Origin: Gnetum montanum | Lineage: Eukaryota > Streptophyta > Gnetopsida > Gnetales > Gnetaceae | Assembly: GCA_015680685.1 (NCBI GenBank) | Contig: MNCI01004801.1 | Location: 403,363 to 467,362 of the forward strand | Direction of reading: 5' to 3' | Length of the DNA stretch: 64,000 nucleotides | Shown: one piece after another, positions 22,937 through 33,328 of the stretch | How positions within the stretch are numbered: the stretch's first letter is position 1 | How the letters are laid out: each line of letters opens with the position of its first letter | Made by a program: the position numbers and the translations under genes | The notes under the pieces: model-generated | Databases searched by the model: none | What the model saw: the letters and a program-made list of their open reading frames with translations, nothing else | Told to the model about the DNA's origin: nothing

Positions 22937-25900
22937 ATGGCACCGAAAGTAAGAGGGAAGAATGCGAAATTGGCAAAGATCGATGAAGTACAAGGGAGCC
23001 TGCAGCGTGCTTCACAAGCTTTGGTTGAAGTGAGGGATGTTACTCCCCTGAATCGGTAGGCCATCCCTGGCTTATTTGTGTTGCTTTCTATGATATGTTT
23101 CTTCTTTGCGGTGCTTATTATTTTTGCATCATTTTGCGTAAATTAGAGTTTTAGGCTGTGGACCTCGCGTTAATACAAGGGTTTATACAACAATGTTGCG
23201 TCTATCGCCGTTGTCTGGGACAAACCTTATACTGTTACAAGGGTTTAGGCGATTTCGACTGTATAGCTAAAGCGTAATTTGTAAATTTTCTAGATGATAA
23301 TTTGTTTATTGTTTTTTACAGTATCATGTTGAAACCCGTCCTAATCGTCTTGGATATAGTCGGGGTTTTATGTTGTATAAACCCGATCGTACCCAATGTT
23401 CCTCCCCCTTAGACTCAGTTGCAGAGGAGGGCTATATGGTTCCGAAAGGATGCGTTGGATTTTCTGCAGTTTTTGCTGCATAACTACATCATTATTGTGT
23501 GGTCGCATCTATCGGGGGATGTGGCTGGCGCTATTTTGGAACACCTGTTAGTGGGTTCTACGCAGGGCATCCTGGCTTTCTTGACAGATAGGGTTATCGA
23601 TATTGGTCGTCCCCAAGACCGCGAACTTAGTGCTAGAGGGTTGAGGCACTTAAGTTGGATCTAGGAAATGCCTAGGTTTAGCTGTTACCATGCATACAAT
23701 ACTTTGTTCATGGCCCATCATGTCTCGACTTACTTTTAGAACCCACCAGGCATAGTGCATTATTCGGGCGGGTAAGTTGTTTTACCGGTGGTGTTGTCAA
23801 TATGTTTCTAATGTCTAGATTTGTGAAGCATAGGATAATGATGTGTCATATGATACAGGTTTTTCATTAATGAAAATGGATTAGTAGGCAATAACGATAC
23901 ATTGACCTAGACTGAAACAACGATAAAGGAGTTTACCTCCACCAGTAATGTACGCGCTGGTGTAATGGGGCAGATGGCCTTCGACATTCATGAGTATTCC
24001 ACCCATTATGTTGATTCCTTCAAGAATTGTTAGAACCTCGGGTGGTTACATGAAGAATGGACTTTGGACCCGCCCCTTACCGTCGTGGACGTGTAGAGGA
24101 AACTTCCTCCATTTCCTTTGCCATTTGGCCCTGGCAAGGTTTTGTTGCTACTATTAGTTACAGGATATTATATTGTTTTTGTTCTGTTTTGTTGCATAAT
24201 AGTGTTTTCTTTACTTTGACATGTGCATTGCGTTATCAGTCAGGGAATCTCGGGAGATTACCATTACAATTTCCGACCGTGAGGCGAATAACCTCCTTTT
24301 CCACTATGGCGACATTGAGGCACAACGCTGGCTCGGACACGTGGCAGCCCCAGTCGCATTGGTCACCAAATTGCAGGAAGCGAGGCTAATGCATTTATTT
24401 CTAGCCATAACCCCTGATGTCCCTGCCAGCGAAATATTAACCCTGGTTAACTCCTTCAGTGAGAGGGCTGAGCATTTTTGTACGTGCGTGCATCACATGC
24501 GTGTGAACTTTGACATCGACACTTAGCTATTTGCTGACCTCTTCGGCATCCCCTCTAATGGTCTTCCCATAGAGGAAAAAGCAAGGAGGAGCCTCAAATG
24601 TCAGGAAGAGCTGGAGGAGTGGCTAGGGACCAGAAAGAAAACCAAGGGGATCCCTTGTGAAAATATAGAGTTAGAGATTGCCAAGACTATCTATCCCCTC
24701 TTCCGATTGCCAAGACTATCTATCCCCTCTTCCGAGCCGGGGCTTTCCCCAAAACACTCTCACAAGGGAGGTTCTTTACTATAGAACAGGCCCATATCAT
24801 GCGGGAGGTGATGGAGGAGGGGACCCAGTTCGACTGGGCAAGCTATTTCGCTGAGGGGTTACGCATTGAAATGATCAGGCTCCGTTAGAAGCTTGAGTCT
24901 CATTTCAGTGTGCACTTCGCTTTCTTCATAGCTTGCCTCCGGCGTTTTGCCGAATTCTTGGTTGTCCAGAGAAATGGGGTCTGGGTGCAGCAAGACTAAG
25001 ACCAGCTATCCAAACCTTGGATTTTCCATATTTTCGGCACTACCCAGGGACAGGATCCCCCGGCGGAAATTGGGGAGTCTCAGTCTATAACTACAAGGGA
25101 TTTGGGGGTGCCTCGAGTGCGGGGCCCTGACAGTGTAGGTGGGGTGGTTTCCACTTACACCGGTGACACATCGTGGGGAAAGCGCCTGGCTGTAGAGATT
25201 GTAGACAACTCAGTCCAGCATAAAAGGCCTCACCTAACTGAGGCCCCTATGGAACCAGCAAGTGGCACGGGCAAAACGGTGCAAGTCAGAGTTCAACGGA
25301 GTAAACCTCTGCCTAGTAAGTGTAGAGACATAGTGGAAGTCATGGAAATTATCGTATTACGCAACTTTATTCAGGGTATTCTAAATTGTTTAGATGTGTT
25401 ATGTGACATGAACAGCGAAACCTATAGAGTAGTTGATCCCTAAAATAGGGGCAGTAGTATTACGGCATGACGAAGGGGCCCTAGTTTTGGAAGAAGAGGC
25501 CCCAGCAGTTAGAATAAGCGACGCACAGGCCCTTGTGCATGAGGAGAGAGAGAAGGTGGAAAATGTTGATGCACCTCCCACTGTAACAGGCAGAGGTAAT
25601 GAGCGTATTAGGATTTTTAAGAAATTTTGTCAATAACTAGAGATTTTAACTTAATTATGCTACAGATGAACAAGATGCATCCACGTCCGCCGCTGTAAGC
25701 AGAGTGTGGGGAGATTTTCCTGACAAGTTTGCCTTCATGGAAGGCATTGTCAGCGATATGATCGAGCACCTCAAGCACGTCAATACTGGGGCTAGTATGT
25801 TACTACTATTGTACGCTTATTTTATTGTAAAGTTGTAATGTTTTATTTATGTTTGATAATGTTTGTTATCAGGAGCTTGCTTTCGATGGGACCCTACGGA

Positions 25901-27002
25901 GCCTATTGACTTGGACACAGTGGAGCCTTCATCAGAAGGGGCGGTCATGCCATGCAACATTTATGAGGAAATGTGTAAATGTGCATTACGCTCGACTCAC
26001 TCCTTGTGGGAGAGTCGAAATGTCAATGAAGACCTCTGGAAGAGACTGCAGAGGTCAGAGAAGGAAAGGGTGTCTCTGACCAAAGAGGTCGGAGACTTAA
26101 AATCGCGATGTGAATTCTTGCAGTCGCGGGGAATAGGTGAAGAGGACTGGTGTACAGTTGTTATTGACTACGCTTGCTATTGGACCGTGGTCAAGAACAG
26201 TGTGCAAACCAGTTGAGAATTGGTTGAGTAGAGGATGCAAATAGAGCTGTTGGCCCAGAAAAACCAGGACTGGAAGGATTTTTGCACAAGTGTGGAAGAC
26301 TGGGGGCAGAAAGAAAAAGATCATAAGCATCTGTATAAGCGATAAAGTATCGCTTATCGTCAGCACTATCGAGATTTTGTCGTCGAAGCTCAATCCTTGC
26401 GGGTATTCCTTGATGTCATTGGCGCATCCAGAGCCTTCGAGAAATTCCAGGAGTAGGTAACAGTGAGCGCGTCCCTGGAGAGAGAAATTGCTCTTCCTGG
26501 GGGCGAGACCACAGTCCCTACTTTCTTCCCTAAACCACCCCGATGAACTAGTGTGGAGAAAGGGAAGGTGAAGGCTGGAACTAATCCGGGGAATGGAGTA
26601 TGGTCTGAATTAACTAAAGATGAAATTATGTAGTGCCTATGGGTTGGTTTAGATCAGCTCCCCTTTGTTGCGGAAGCAGGACCATCGCGAGTAAGTTTGA
26701 GTGTTATTGAATTTAAATTTTCTGATTTATGCTATGATGGCTTTTCCTTATGTATTTACTGTATATAGGTACAAGGAGTGGATGAAGAAGGTGGACAGGA
26801 TGAGGAGCAAGCACAGGAAGAAGAGCGTAATGAGGCAGACCGTCCTCCCATGGAGCCAGTGTTAGTACAAGGACCCCTTGAAGATGAAATTCCTCACGAA
26901 GGAATACCTTCTAAAAGGGACGGCCCACTTGAGAATGACTTGTTAGGCTTAGAGGCGGACCTAAGGGATACGGGTGACAGCGGTACAAGGGGGGATGCAT
27001 AA
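22937..27002 (+). pseudogene. Antisense multi-exon gene in element A: FCP1/NIF-like domain plus novel C-terminal regions
   Basis: Proposed exons are 22937-23055, 23322-23771, 23859-24138, 24240-25315, 25449-25595, 25666-25794, 25873-26690 and 26769-27002, each bounded by GT..AG. Exon 2 reads LIVLDIVGVL, WFRKDALDFLQFLL, IIVWSHL, then YNTLFM and NPPGIV, in the order and spacing of FCP1/NIF (HAD-type) phosphatases as found in plants; the second Asp of DxDx(T/V) is missing. Exon 4 encodes an unnamed domain (FADLFGIP, AFPKTLSQGRF, VHFAFFI, RRFAEFLVVQ). Exon 7 is charged and helical. The last exon is acidic. There are about eight stops, so the copy is broken. D carries the same gene. Splicing is inferred from sequence only; the function is unknown. 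Confidence 0.65.
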
Positions 27003-27177
27003 TTGTGATTTACGCATGACTTTATTGATGAAATTGAACAATGGCTATATGAATGTTGGTGAGATTACTTATGAGATTATGTGTATGATTTTAAATTTTA
27101 TTTGTTTTTATGTCTTTATTTATGCAAAGCGTAAACAAATTTGAATAAGTTTCGTTATTATGACTATAGAACGAAAT

Positions 27178-27380
27178 TGCTAGTTTAAGGCCATTTCGGG
27201 CCGTCACGTAGCGTTCGCGTAAGATACAAACAGATTAGCTAGTTGTAGGCCGTTGCGGGCCTTTGCTAGTTTAAGGCCATTGCGGGCCATCCTTGTTTTA
27301 GGCCATTGCAGGCCATCACTAGTTTTAGGCCGTTGCAAGCCATCACTAGTGTTAGGCCGTTGCAGGCCATCTACGTAAGT
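27178..27380. repeat. Repeat block 1 of element A (between protease and antisense gene)
   Basis: About six units with core GCTAGTTTTAGGCCGTTGCA followed by GGCC. They lie between the protease end (27603) and the antisense gene stop (27002). D's counterpart at 55842-56195 and C's at about 48990 hold the same core. From 27003 to 27177 and from 27381 to 27602 I see no gene. Confidence 0.8.
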
Positions 27381-27602
27381 CTGGAAGTGAAATTGATAAA
27401 AATGTACATATCTGCGTAACTGTGCTAATATGACTCGTAGAAATCAAGGAGTGTAAATGGCGTAAAATGAGGAATGTAAATAGCGTAATGGACAGAAAGC
27501 GTAAATACATATATGCATATTAAAGAAAACTATCAATGAAATTTGATAAGTGTAAGCGGAAAACTAACGGAAGTGTAACGATGCGCGTAAATGCCACTCA
27601 GA

Positions 27603-28214
27603 TCAATCGCTAGCACGCAATTGTTTCTTAATGGCCTTTACGTTCAATGGTATATAAGGGTGGGGAGATTTGCCACCTGGCTCTTTCATACCATCTTCCT
27701 GAAATGGTAGGTTAGCCCAGGCTAGGCTGTCATCATTTGTTTCGACTTGTTCAGGAGTTCGGACATGAGTTTGGTCTTCGGGCATCTCGATCTCCGAACC
27801 CCGTTCCTTTTCTATGTTGTTGACAGTCCTAGAAGTTATTTCATCACCGTGTATTACTACTTCTCCCCCTACATAAGGGAGATGTATTTCTTGATGTATT
27901 GGTGATGAAACTGCCCTCAGTTGGGCCATCCAGGACCTCCCCAGGATCAGGTTGAAACCGAGCATATCCTTGACAACGAGAAATGTGGCATCTATTGGGA
28001 ATTGATCTCCTGCTACAAATTCGATACGCACCATCCCCTTGACTTGCACCTGTGCCCCGTTGAATGACTTTATGCACGATGTCGTTGTAGGACTGATCTG
28101 GTTGACCAGGCCCAACTTATCCACTATAGGATAAGGGATGACATTCGTAGTCGTGCCATCGTCAACGTGTACCCTCCAGATTCGATATTGATCAACCCGG
28201 ATGGTGATAAACAT
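27603..28214 (-). pseudogene. pro: Aspartic protease of element A
   Basis: A 203-codon open frame. Near the N-terminus HVDDGTTTNVI contains the catalytic Asp (D-x-G pattern with Thr after Gly). MLGFNLILGRSWMAQL near the middle is the flap/ILG motif of retroviral-type aspartic proteases. Then come IHQEIHLPY and an acidic tail. The frame ends with PLNVKAIKKQLRASD and a stop at 27603, close to where the predicted intron begins. It would process Gag-Pol. It is one of the few stop-free domains in A. C (48209) and D (57122) have the same domain, but their catalytic Asp has become Asn. It is joined to gag by one frame change. Confidence 0.85.
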
Positions 28215-31200
28215 GGGCTATGTTGTTACTTGACCTTTCTCGGAATCATCTTTGATGGATTTATCGTGAAAGGTCAAAGGGATTGGTTTAGGTTGCTCAA
28301 CGGTGGGCGGAAGCATGATAGCATGAATCACTTCCTCTTCTACTGGTAAGCTTTCATCCACTGGTATGGATGTCAGCATACGAACCATAGCCTCACGGTG
28401 TTTTTGGGATGTCATAAGCAAGTCATAGAGGCTCAGCGTTGTATTCTTCTATTTCAGAGCCTGCTTAACCTACGTGAATGCATCAAGGAGGTCCCGTTCT
28501 CGGCCGGGTTGCTTATCCCCTTTGTCTTCTTCCATTCGCCCTAAGAGACGAATCTCCTGAGGTAGAATAGCATCATTCGGAGGGTTATTCTTCTTCCTGC
28601 TGAGGGGGGGTGGTTTTGTTTCTGCACCTTTGTCCTACCCATGGGGTGCAGGCGCAGGGACAGAGGCCATGGGCCTGGGCTTAGCAAAGCCTAGCGTAAA
28701 GTGGTTTTTTTGCAGCATTAATGGACGCATCTCCTTCCCTTTTTTTATTGGATGGGGATGGATGGTATTGGTTAGAGGCTTGCCCCTGCATAAAAGGAGA
28801 AGCCAGTGGTTTTGGTACTCTGAGGATGAAAGGTACCTTAGGAGTAGGTGCGGTAGGCGCGGACATGGCCGTGGCTTTACTGTTAATGCGAAGCTGAGTT
28901 AAATCTAGAGAAGGCACCCGAATAACAAAGGGTGGCCTCGAGACGCCACTAGCTATCGGTGAAAAGCTTCCCCCTTGGGGTGAAGTAGTAGGTACGCATA
29001 AAAAAAAGGGCTGTTTTGGCGGTACCTTCCTTTCACCATTCGTACTTACCACGTTGATTGTGTATGGTGCGTTATTTGCGTTTAACGGATCCTTGTACAC
29101 ATGCAATGCCTGGTTTTCGGGATGCATTGGACTACTGCCATCTAGTTTTAGAGAACCATCGTCAATCATGCATTGAATGTTGTCTTTCAACACCCAGCAG
29201 TAATCTGTGTCATGACCACACAACTGATGGTAGTCACAAAAACGGTCCAGCCTAAAAGACCTCGGAACTGGTGGTTCGTCGGGTAGGGCTAAAGAAGGAT
29301 TCTTTAGCAGTTCACAATGACGCCTGTGATGCTTCAGAGCCTCTTCGGATACCTTCTTATTCTAAATGTATCCCACCCCTAATAGTTGTTTCAACAGTTC
29401 CGAATGTTTTATAGGCAGGGTTGTATACTTCGAGCGATCATTACGCTCAAAGTTTGGCTTTGGCTAGGGAGGCTTTTCAGGGGAAGCTGTGTCTTGGCCG
29501 GTGCTGCTTGCATTAGTCGTGGTCTCGGGGGACGCCACGGGTGCCTTCTTGTTCTTGTTTTTAGCGCCTTCAGCCAGTGCAGCTACCGTTGTTATTGTTG
29601 CTTTATCTTTATCCTTACTCTTGTTGTTAGCATTTTTATAGGCAACATACGCCGGGTCTTTGCTAGCTTCTGCAGCATCCTGGATGCTCTTAGTTTGGGC
29701 AAAATCCTGACTTAAGGAGCTAGGGGCAAGGTAATACAGTTTAGACTTGATGAAGTCGTTAACTATTCCTTTGAAGATAGCCAGCAGATGGGTGTCTGCA
29801 ATAGGCTCGTGGATTTCATTCAAAGTAGCACTCCATCACTGTATAAACTTTTGGACTGATTCAAGTGGGTCTTGCCTCACTCCCATAAGTTGATCTAGTG
29901 TGACTTCAAGTTTTAAATTGTATTTAAAATGGGTCACAAATTGTGTTAAAAGCTCTTCCAAGGTTGAGATGGAAGAGCGAGGGAGCATTTGATACCAGTC
30001 TAAAGCTTTCCCTACCAAAGACATTGCAAAGACATGGATGATTGTATGAGGCCATTGTTGTAACAACAAGGATTCTGACCTGAAGGTAACCAGGTGCGCG
30101 TTAGGGTCTCCTTTCCCATTATATTTAGTAAAATGGGGTAATGACATCCCTGGGGGCAACGATAGCATAGGAATTGCTGGACTGATGGGATCATCTTGAT
30201 AGAAATCCATGATTTGTATGGTATCAGAGCCAGCAGCTTTAAGGCATTTGACTTCCTCAGTGATTGTTTGAATAAGTAAAAAGGCTTGATCTAGACTTGG
30301 TGATAAAGAAGCCTACTCAGGAGGAGCCGAGGGTTGGACAGGAAGAGCTGTGCCAGGAAATGAAAATTGCGCAATGGTTTGGATGATGGGCGGTGCTACA
30401 GGGGCTATCCCCACGGATGGAGCAGCCTGTGGAAGCCACCACCCACCGGGTTGAACAAAGGGATTGGCTATTGCCGGGTGTGTAGGATGGGGATTGTAAG
30501 GGTATTGTGGGTTTATTTGTGGGACATGCATGGTAGGTGCAACTAAGGGTTGTGCACTATATAATGCAGATTGATTATGTAAGATGGGTGGGATCCACTG
30601 ACCAGCCATGGGTTGTTGAACGGATTACTGCGACTGAACAGTGGTTGTGATCTGTTGCCTTGCAGGCGGTAGCAACGATAAGGTTTGTGCTAGATTTTGT
30701 ACCAAGCAGGTTGTAGGCATGGGATGAGGTTGCACTTGGGGGATGAAATAGGGTGCAGTGGATGTAGGTACCACCGACGGAATATTGATTACACGTGGTA
30801 ATGAGACTGCTCCCATGTTATTTTGAGGTGGGATTTGCACCTGCAAGACAGATGACTACGTAGTGACCTATGGGATGACAGGAATGTGAGTTTGGGTGGT
30901 CATGGCTATATTAAGGTGGATGGCTTCTCCTGCGAGAGGAAACAGGGGATTTATGTATGTATGGGGGCTAAGAGTATGGTATGAATCTGCGTGTTTAGAC
31001 TGGGCTGCGAATTCATCTTCCTCTTCCTCCCCGTTCTGAGGTTCTAGCATGGACCGTGTAGCCTGACTCCTAGCCATAACCAGTTGGGTCAGGAGTTCAT
31101 GATAAGGCTCGGTCAGGGGGATAATGTCGTAAGCGGTAGGGGTGAAATATTGACCCTCTCTGTGCACTAGCTCAAAATTTCATTTCGCTTTGATCTCGGC

Positions 31201-31428
31201 TCGGCTAAGGGCAAGCTTTGCCTGGATCTTGACACAAATAAAATTATATTCTTCAGGTGTCATGATGGTGAATACAGTATCTTTGTCCTATAATCTCAAC
31301 AAACGGCGTGATGGTCCCTGAGATGCTATGGCACCAGAAGCTGGTCCGGTGGCGGCGACGGGATTCACAGATGTGGCACCTGAATCGATCGGGACCATAG
31401 TGCCTATGGTTGCATATGCAGAATCCAT
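28215..31428 (-). pseudogene. gag: gag polyprotein of element A
   Basis: The ATG at 31428 opens a frame that stays in register to 28681, broken only by about nine stop codons. A frame change follows before protease. Domains in order: leader (MDSAYA on), a MTPEEYNFIC segment (31263 on), a Pro/Gln-rich stretch (30850-30310), and the retrotransposon gag core at 30210-29836 (FTKYNGKGDPNAHL, MSLVGKALDWYQMLP, LLTQFVTHFK). After a Lys/Ala-rich linker (29823-29464) comes CGHDTDYCWVLK at 29223, a Cys/His pattern of Tat gag proteins, then another Pro-rich stretch. It builds the particle and binds RNA. C and D encode matching cores. Confidence 0.85.
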
Positions 31429-31658
31429 TTCTCAGGTAGATTAACGACAATAAGTGACTGGATCTAAAAAAGGCGATGGACAAAGAAGATCATGATTAGG
31501 CTTTTTACCCTACAGGATTCCAAAGGAATCGTTAGTGTGACCGATCTACACCACACGATTTTTCGTAAACTTTCCTAGAGGTATTACATTTACGTTTTTA
31601 GAGATGAGGGTACAAATCGCTTACAGGGCTACCCGTAAAAATACGAATCGGAGCCTAG
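31429..31658 (-). other. 5' leader of element A
   Basis: Non-coding sequence between primer site and gag. It matches H (360-590) over most of its length, including a CAGGATTCCAAAGGAATCG word and a CACACGAT word. No gene is seen. Confidence 0.6.
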
Positions 31659-31676
31659 GCCCTCCTTCTAGTGCTA
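31659..31676 (-). promoter_or_regulatory. Primer binding site of element A
   Basis: Minus strand TAGTGCTAGAAGGAGGGC lies six bases inside the 5' LTR. It is identical to H's and nearly identical to C's. The first bases TAG instead of TGG fit decay of the tRNA CCA complement. Confidence 0.65.
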
Positions 31677-31682
31677 GAAAAC

Positions 31683-33291
31683 TGTAACGATGGAAAATGT
31701 CGATAGCTGGAAAATACCAACAAAATCCGTGTACACAGTCTTAACCACAGATACGTGCGAGGGCTGTGCTGGAGAAAACGGATCCGTAGTGCCCTGAACG
31801 GTCTTGTCGATTAGACAGGGACTTACTCGATCAGTAAATCGATGAATATTATAAATATTCCATGAAGCAATTTGATTCGATGAATTGTAAACGGAGTAGA
31901 AAACGATGTAGATAAATTGGAATAACAATGACGTCAACACGACAAGGAGGATCAGATTTAAGAAAAATGTGCAATTCTAAGATCTGTGCTTTGACTCGAA
32001 AACTGAGTATACTATATACAAAGTTCTAATGGAAAACTCCACTTATCTTGTGTGAAGCATACACAAAATAACAAGAAAACTGTTCAACAAGGAGTACAAA
32101 ATGAAGTTTAGTCCACCTCATAAGCCAAAGATGGGATGCAAGGAAGGTCGAGCCTGAATGTCTATCAATCAACTGTTTCTGATCAATAGATCTTTCCAAC
32201 CACACCAGATGATCTCTTGATATCTGATCTATTCCCTCTGCTTTCCGTAGTCGTTGCTTAAACTGCCAATGATCGCTAATGGAGGGAACTGTATTTTTCG
32301 CCAAAGGACTGATTGCTCCCATTGTCAATCCTCAAAGATGTCATCTGTCTCTGCTCAAAGGTGATAATTGCCAAAAGTCAAAGATGTCAGCCCTTGTTTC
32401 TTCACCCACTGGAGTATTTATAAGTTCAACAACATGCAGAGAAGGCATGGCCTTGATGACACGTGTCTCGAACCTTCAAAATACCATTGACTCGACCAAC
32501 TTCATGTTGAAACTTGCTATGTCACATCACATTTCTGGGAGAAGGGGTGAAGTACGTTGTTAACCACTTTTGCGAAAGTCGCCTCGTGATTACGCACAAT
32601 ACACACAATACGCTCATCAACGTATTGTGTGTGTGGATAGCAGGTGCGTATCTGGTATTGCTCTAGCCAGCCTTAGGTTGTATTACGCTTGTTTACACTG
32701 CGTCGCGTGGCAGAGTGAAATGAAGCATGGAAATAGTTGATTCCATCTGTTTTACACTCATTTACGCCACAAAGCGTAATAGAGCATAAAATGGTCAACT
32801 TTACAATAAATTTACGCTTGCCTACGCTACGTAGCGTAATGAGCATAAAGCGACCAATCTACAAAAAGGAAGAAGTCAATCTGCTACGCTTCTTTGGACT
32901 CTGACTTTGACTTTCTTGAAGCTCATTACGCTGCTTTGTGTAATGGAGCGTAAACTCAGCCCTGAGCAAAAGACTTAGTCGAATATGTGACAGGTCGGAG
33001 ATTATGCTGCTTAGGCTTTAAGCTTCATCAAATCCACCAAAGTAAGTTACCTTCTGATATCGGGCTATGCTAAGTAGAGTTACGCTAAGCGACACTACAC
33101 TATGTTGCGTAATGTAGCGTAAAGAAGGAAAACATAGTAAGATTGAAATCTGTAAGGAACTTGGAGACTTGATGCTATGTGCCTCTTTGCCTTGCTTTGC
33201 CTTGTTTTTGTCTTCTAAAATTTTGTCGCGAACTTTCGCCCGAATCGTGAATCTTCGCCTGAGGCTAATTCATGATTTCTACAATGTTTCA
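31683..33291 (-). repeat. 5' LTR of element A
   Basis: It runs TGTAACGATGG to ATGTTTCA and is 1609 bp. The TATA box (TATTTATA) is at 32415-32422. A perfect 14-bp palindrome ACGCTACGTAGCGT lies at 32824-32837 among many TTACGC/GCGTAA words. It is followed by CAACC (33292-33296), the target duplication. Confidence 0.9.
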
Positions 33292-33328
33292 CAACCCAGA
33301 AAATGGTACAACTACAAAAACTTGGAAC

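Larger units (their letters stand above)
22458..27602 (-). other. Predicted Ogre-type intron between protease and RT of element A
   Basis: On the minus strand TTGACAATTTTGCAG precedes the RT exon, with a possible branch point CTAAT 26 bases upstream. D has TAGTTTATTTTGTAG at the same place (41551). Ogre elements are known to splice out the interval between protease and RT. The 5' splice site could not be fixed: several weak GT choices lie near 27603-27625. The interval carries repeat block 1, the whole antisense gene and its promoter, so that gene would be nested in an intron on the opposite strand. Confidence 0.6.
15582..33291 (-). mobile_element. Element A: near-complete Tat-like LTR retrotransposon with an antisense gene
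   Basis: Both LTRs (15582-17285, 31683-33291), a perfect 5-bp target duplication CAACC, primer site, gag, protease, RT, two RNases H, integrase, purine tract and a 5.1-kb protease-RT interval are present on the minus strand, 17.7 kb in all. Coding frames carry stops and a few shifts, so it is inactive as sequenced. CpG content is visibly higher than in C, D and E, which fits the youngest insertion. The archaeal-type second RNase H places it in the Tat/Ogre lineage. Confidence 0.9.
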
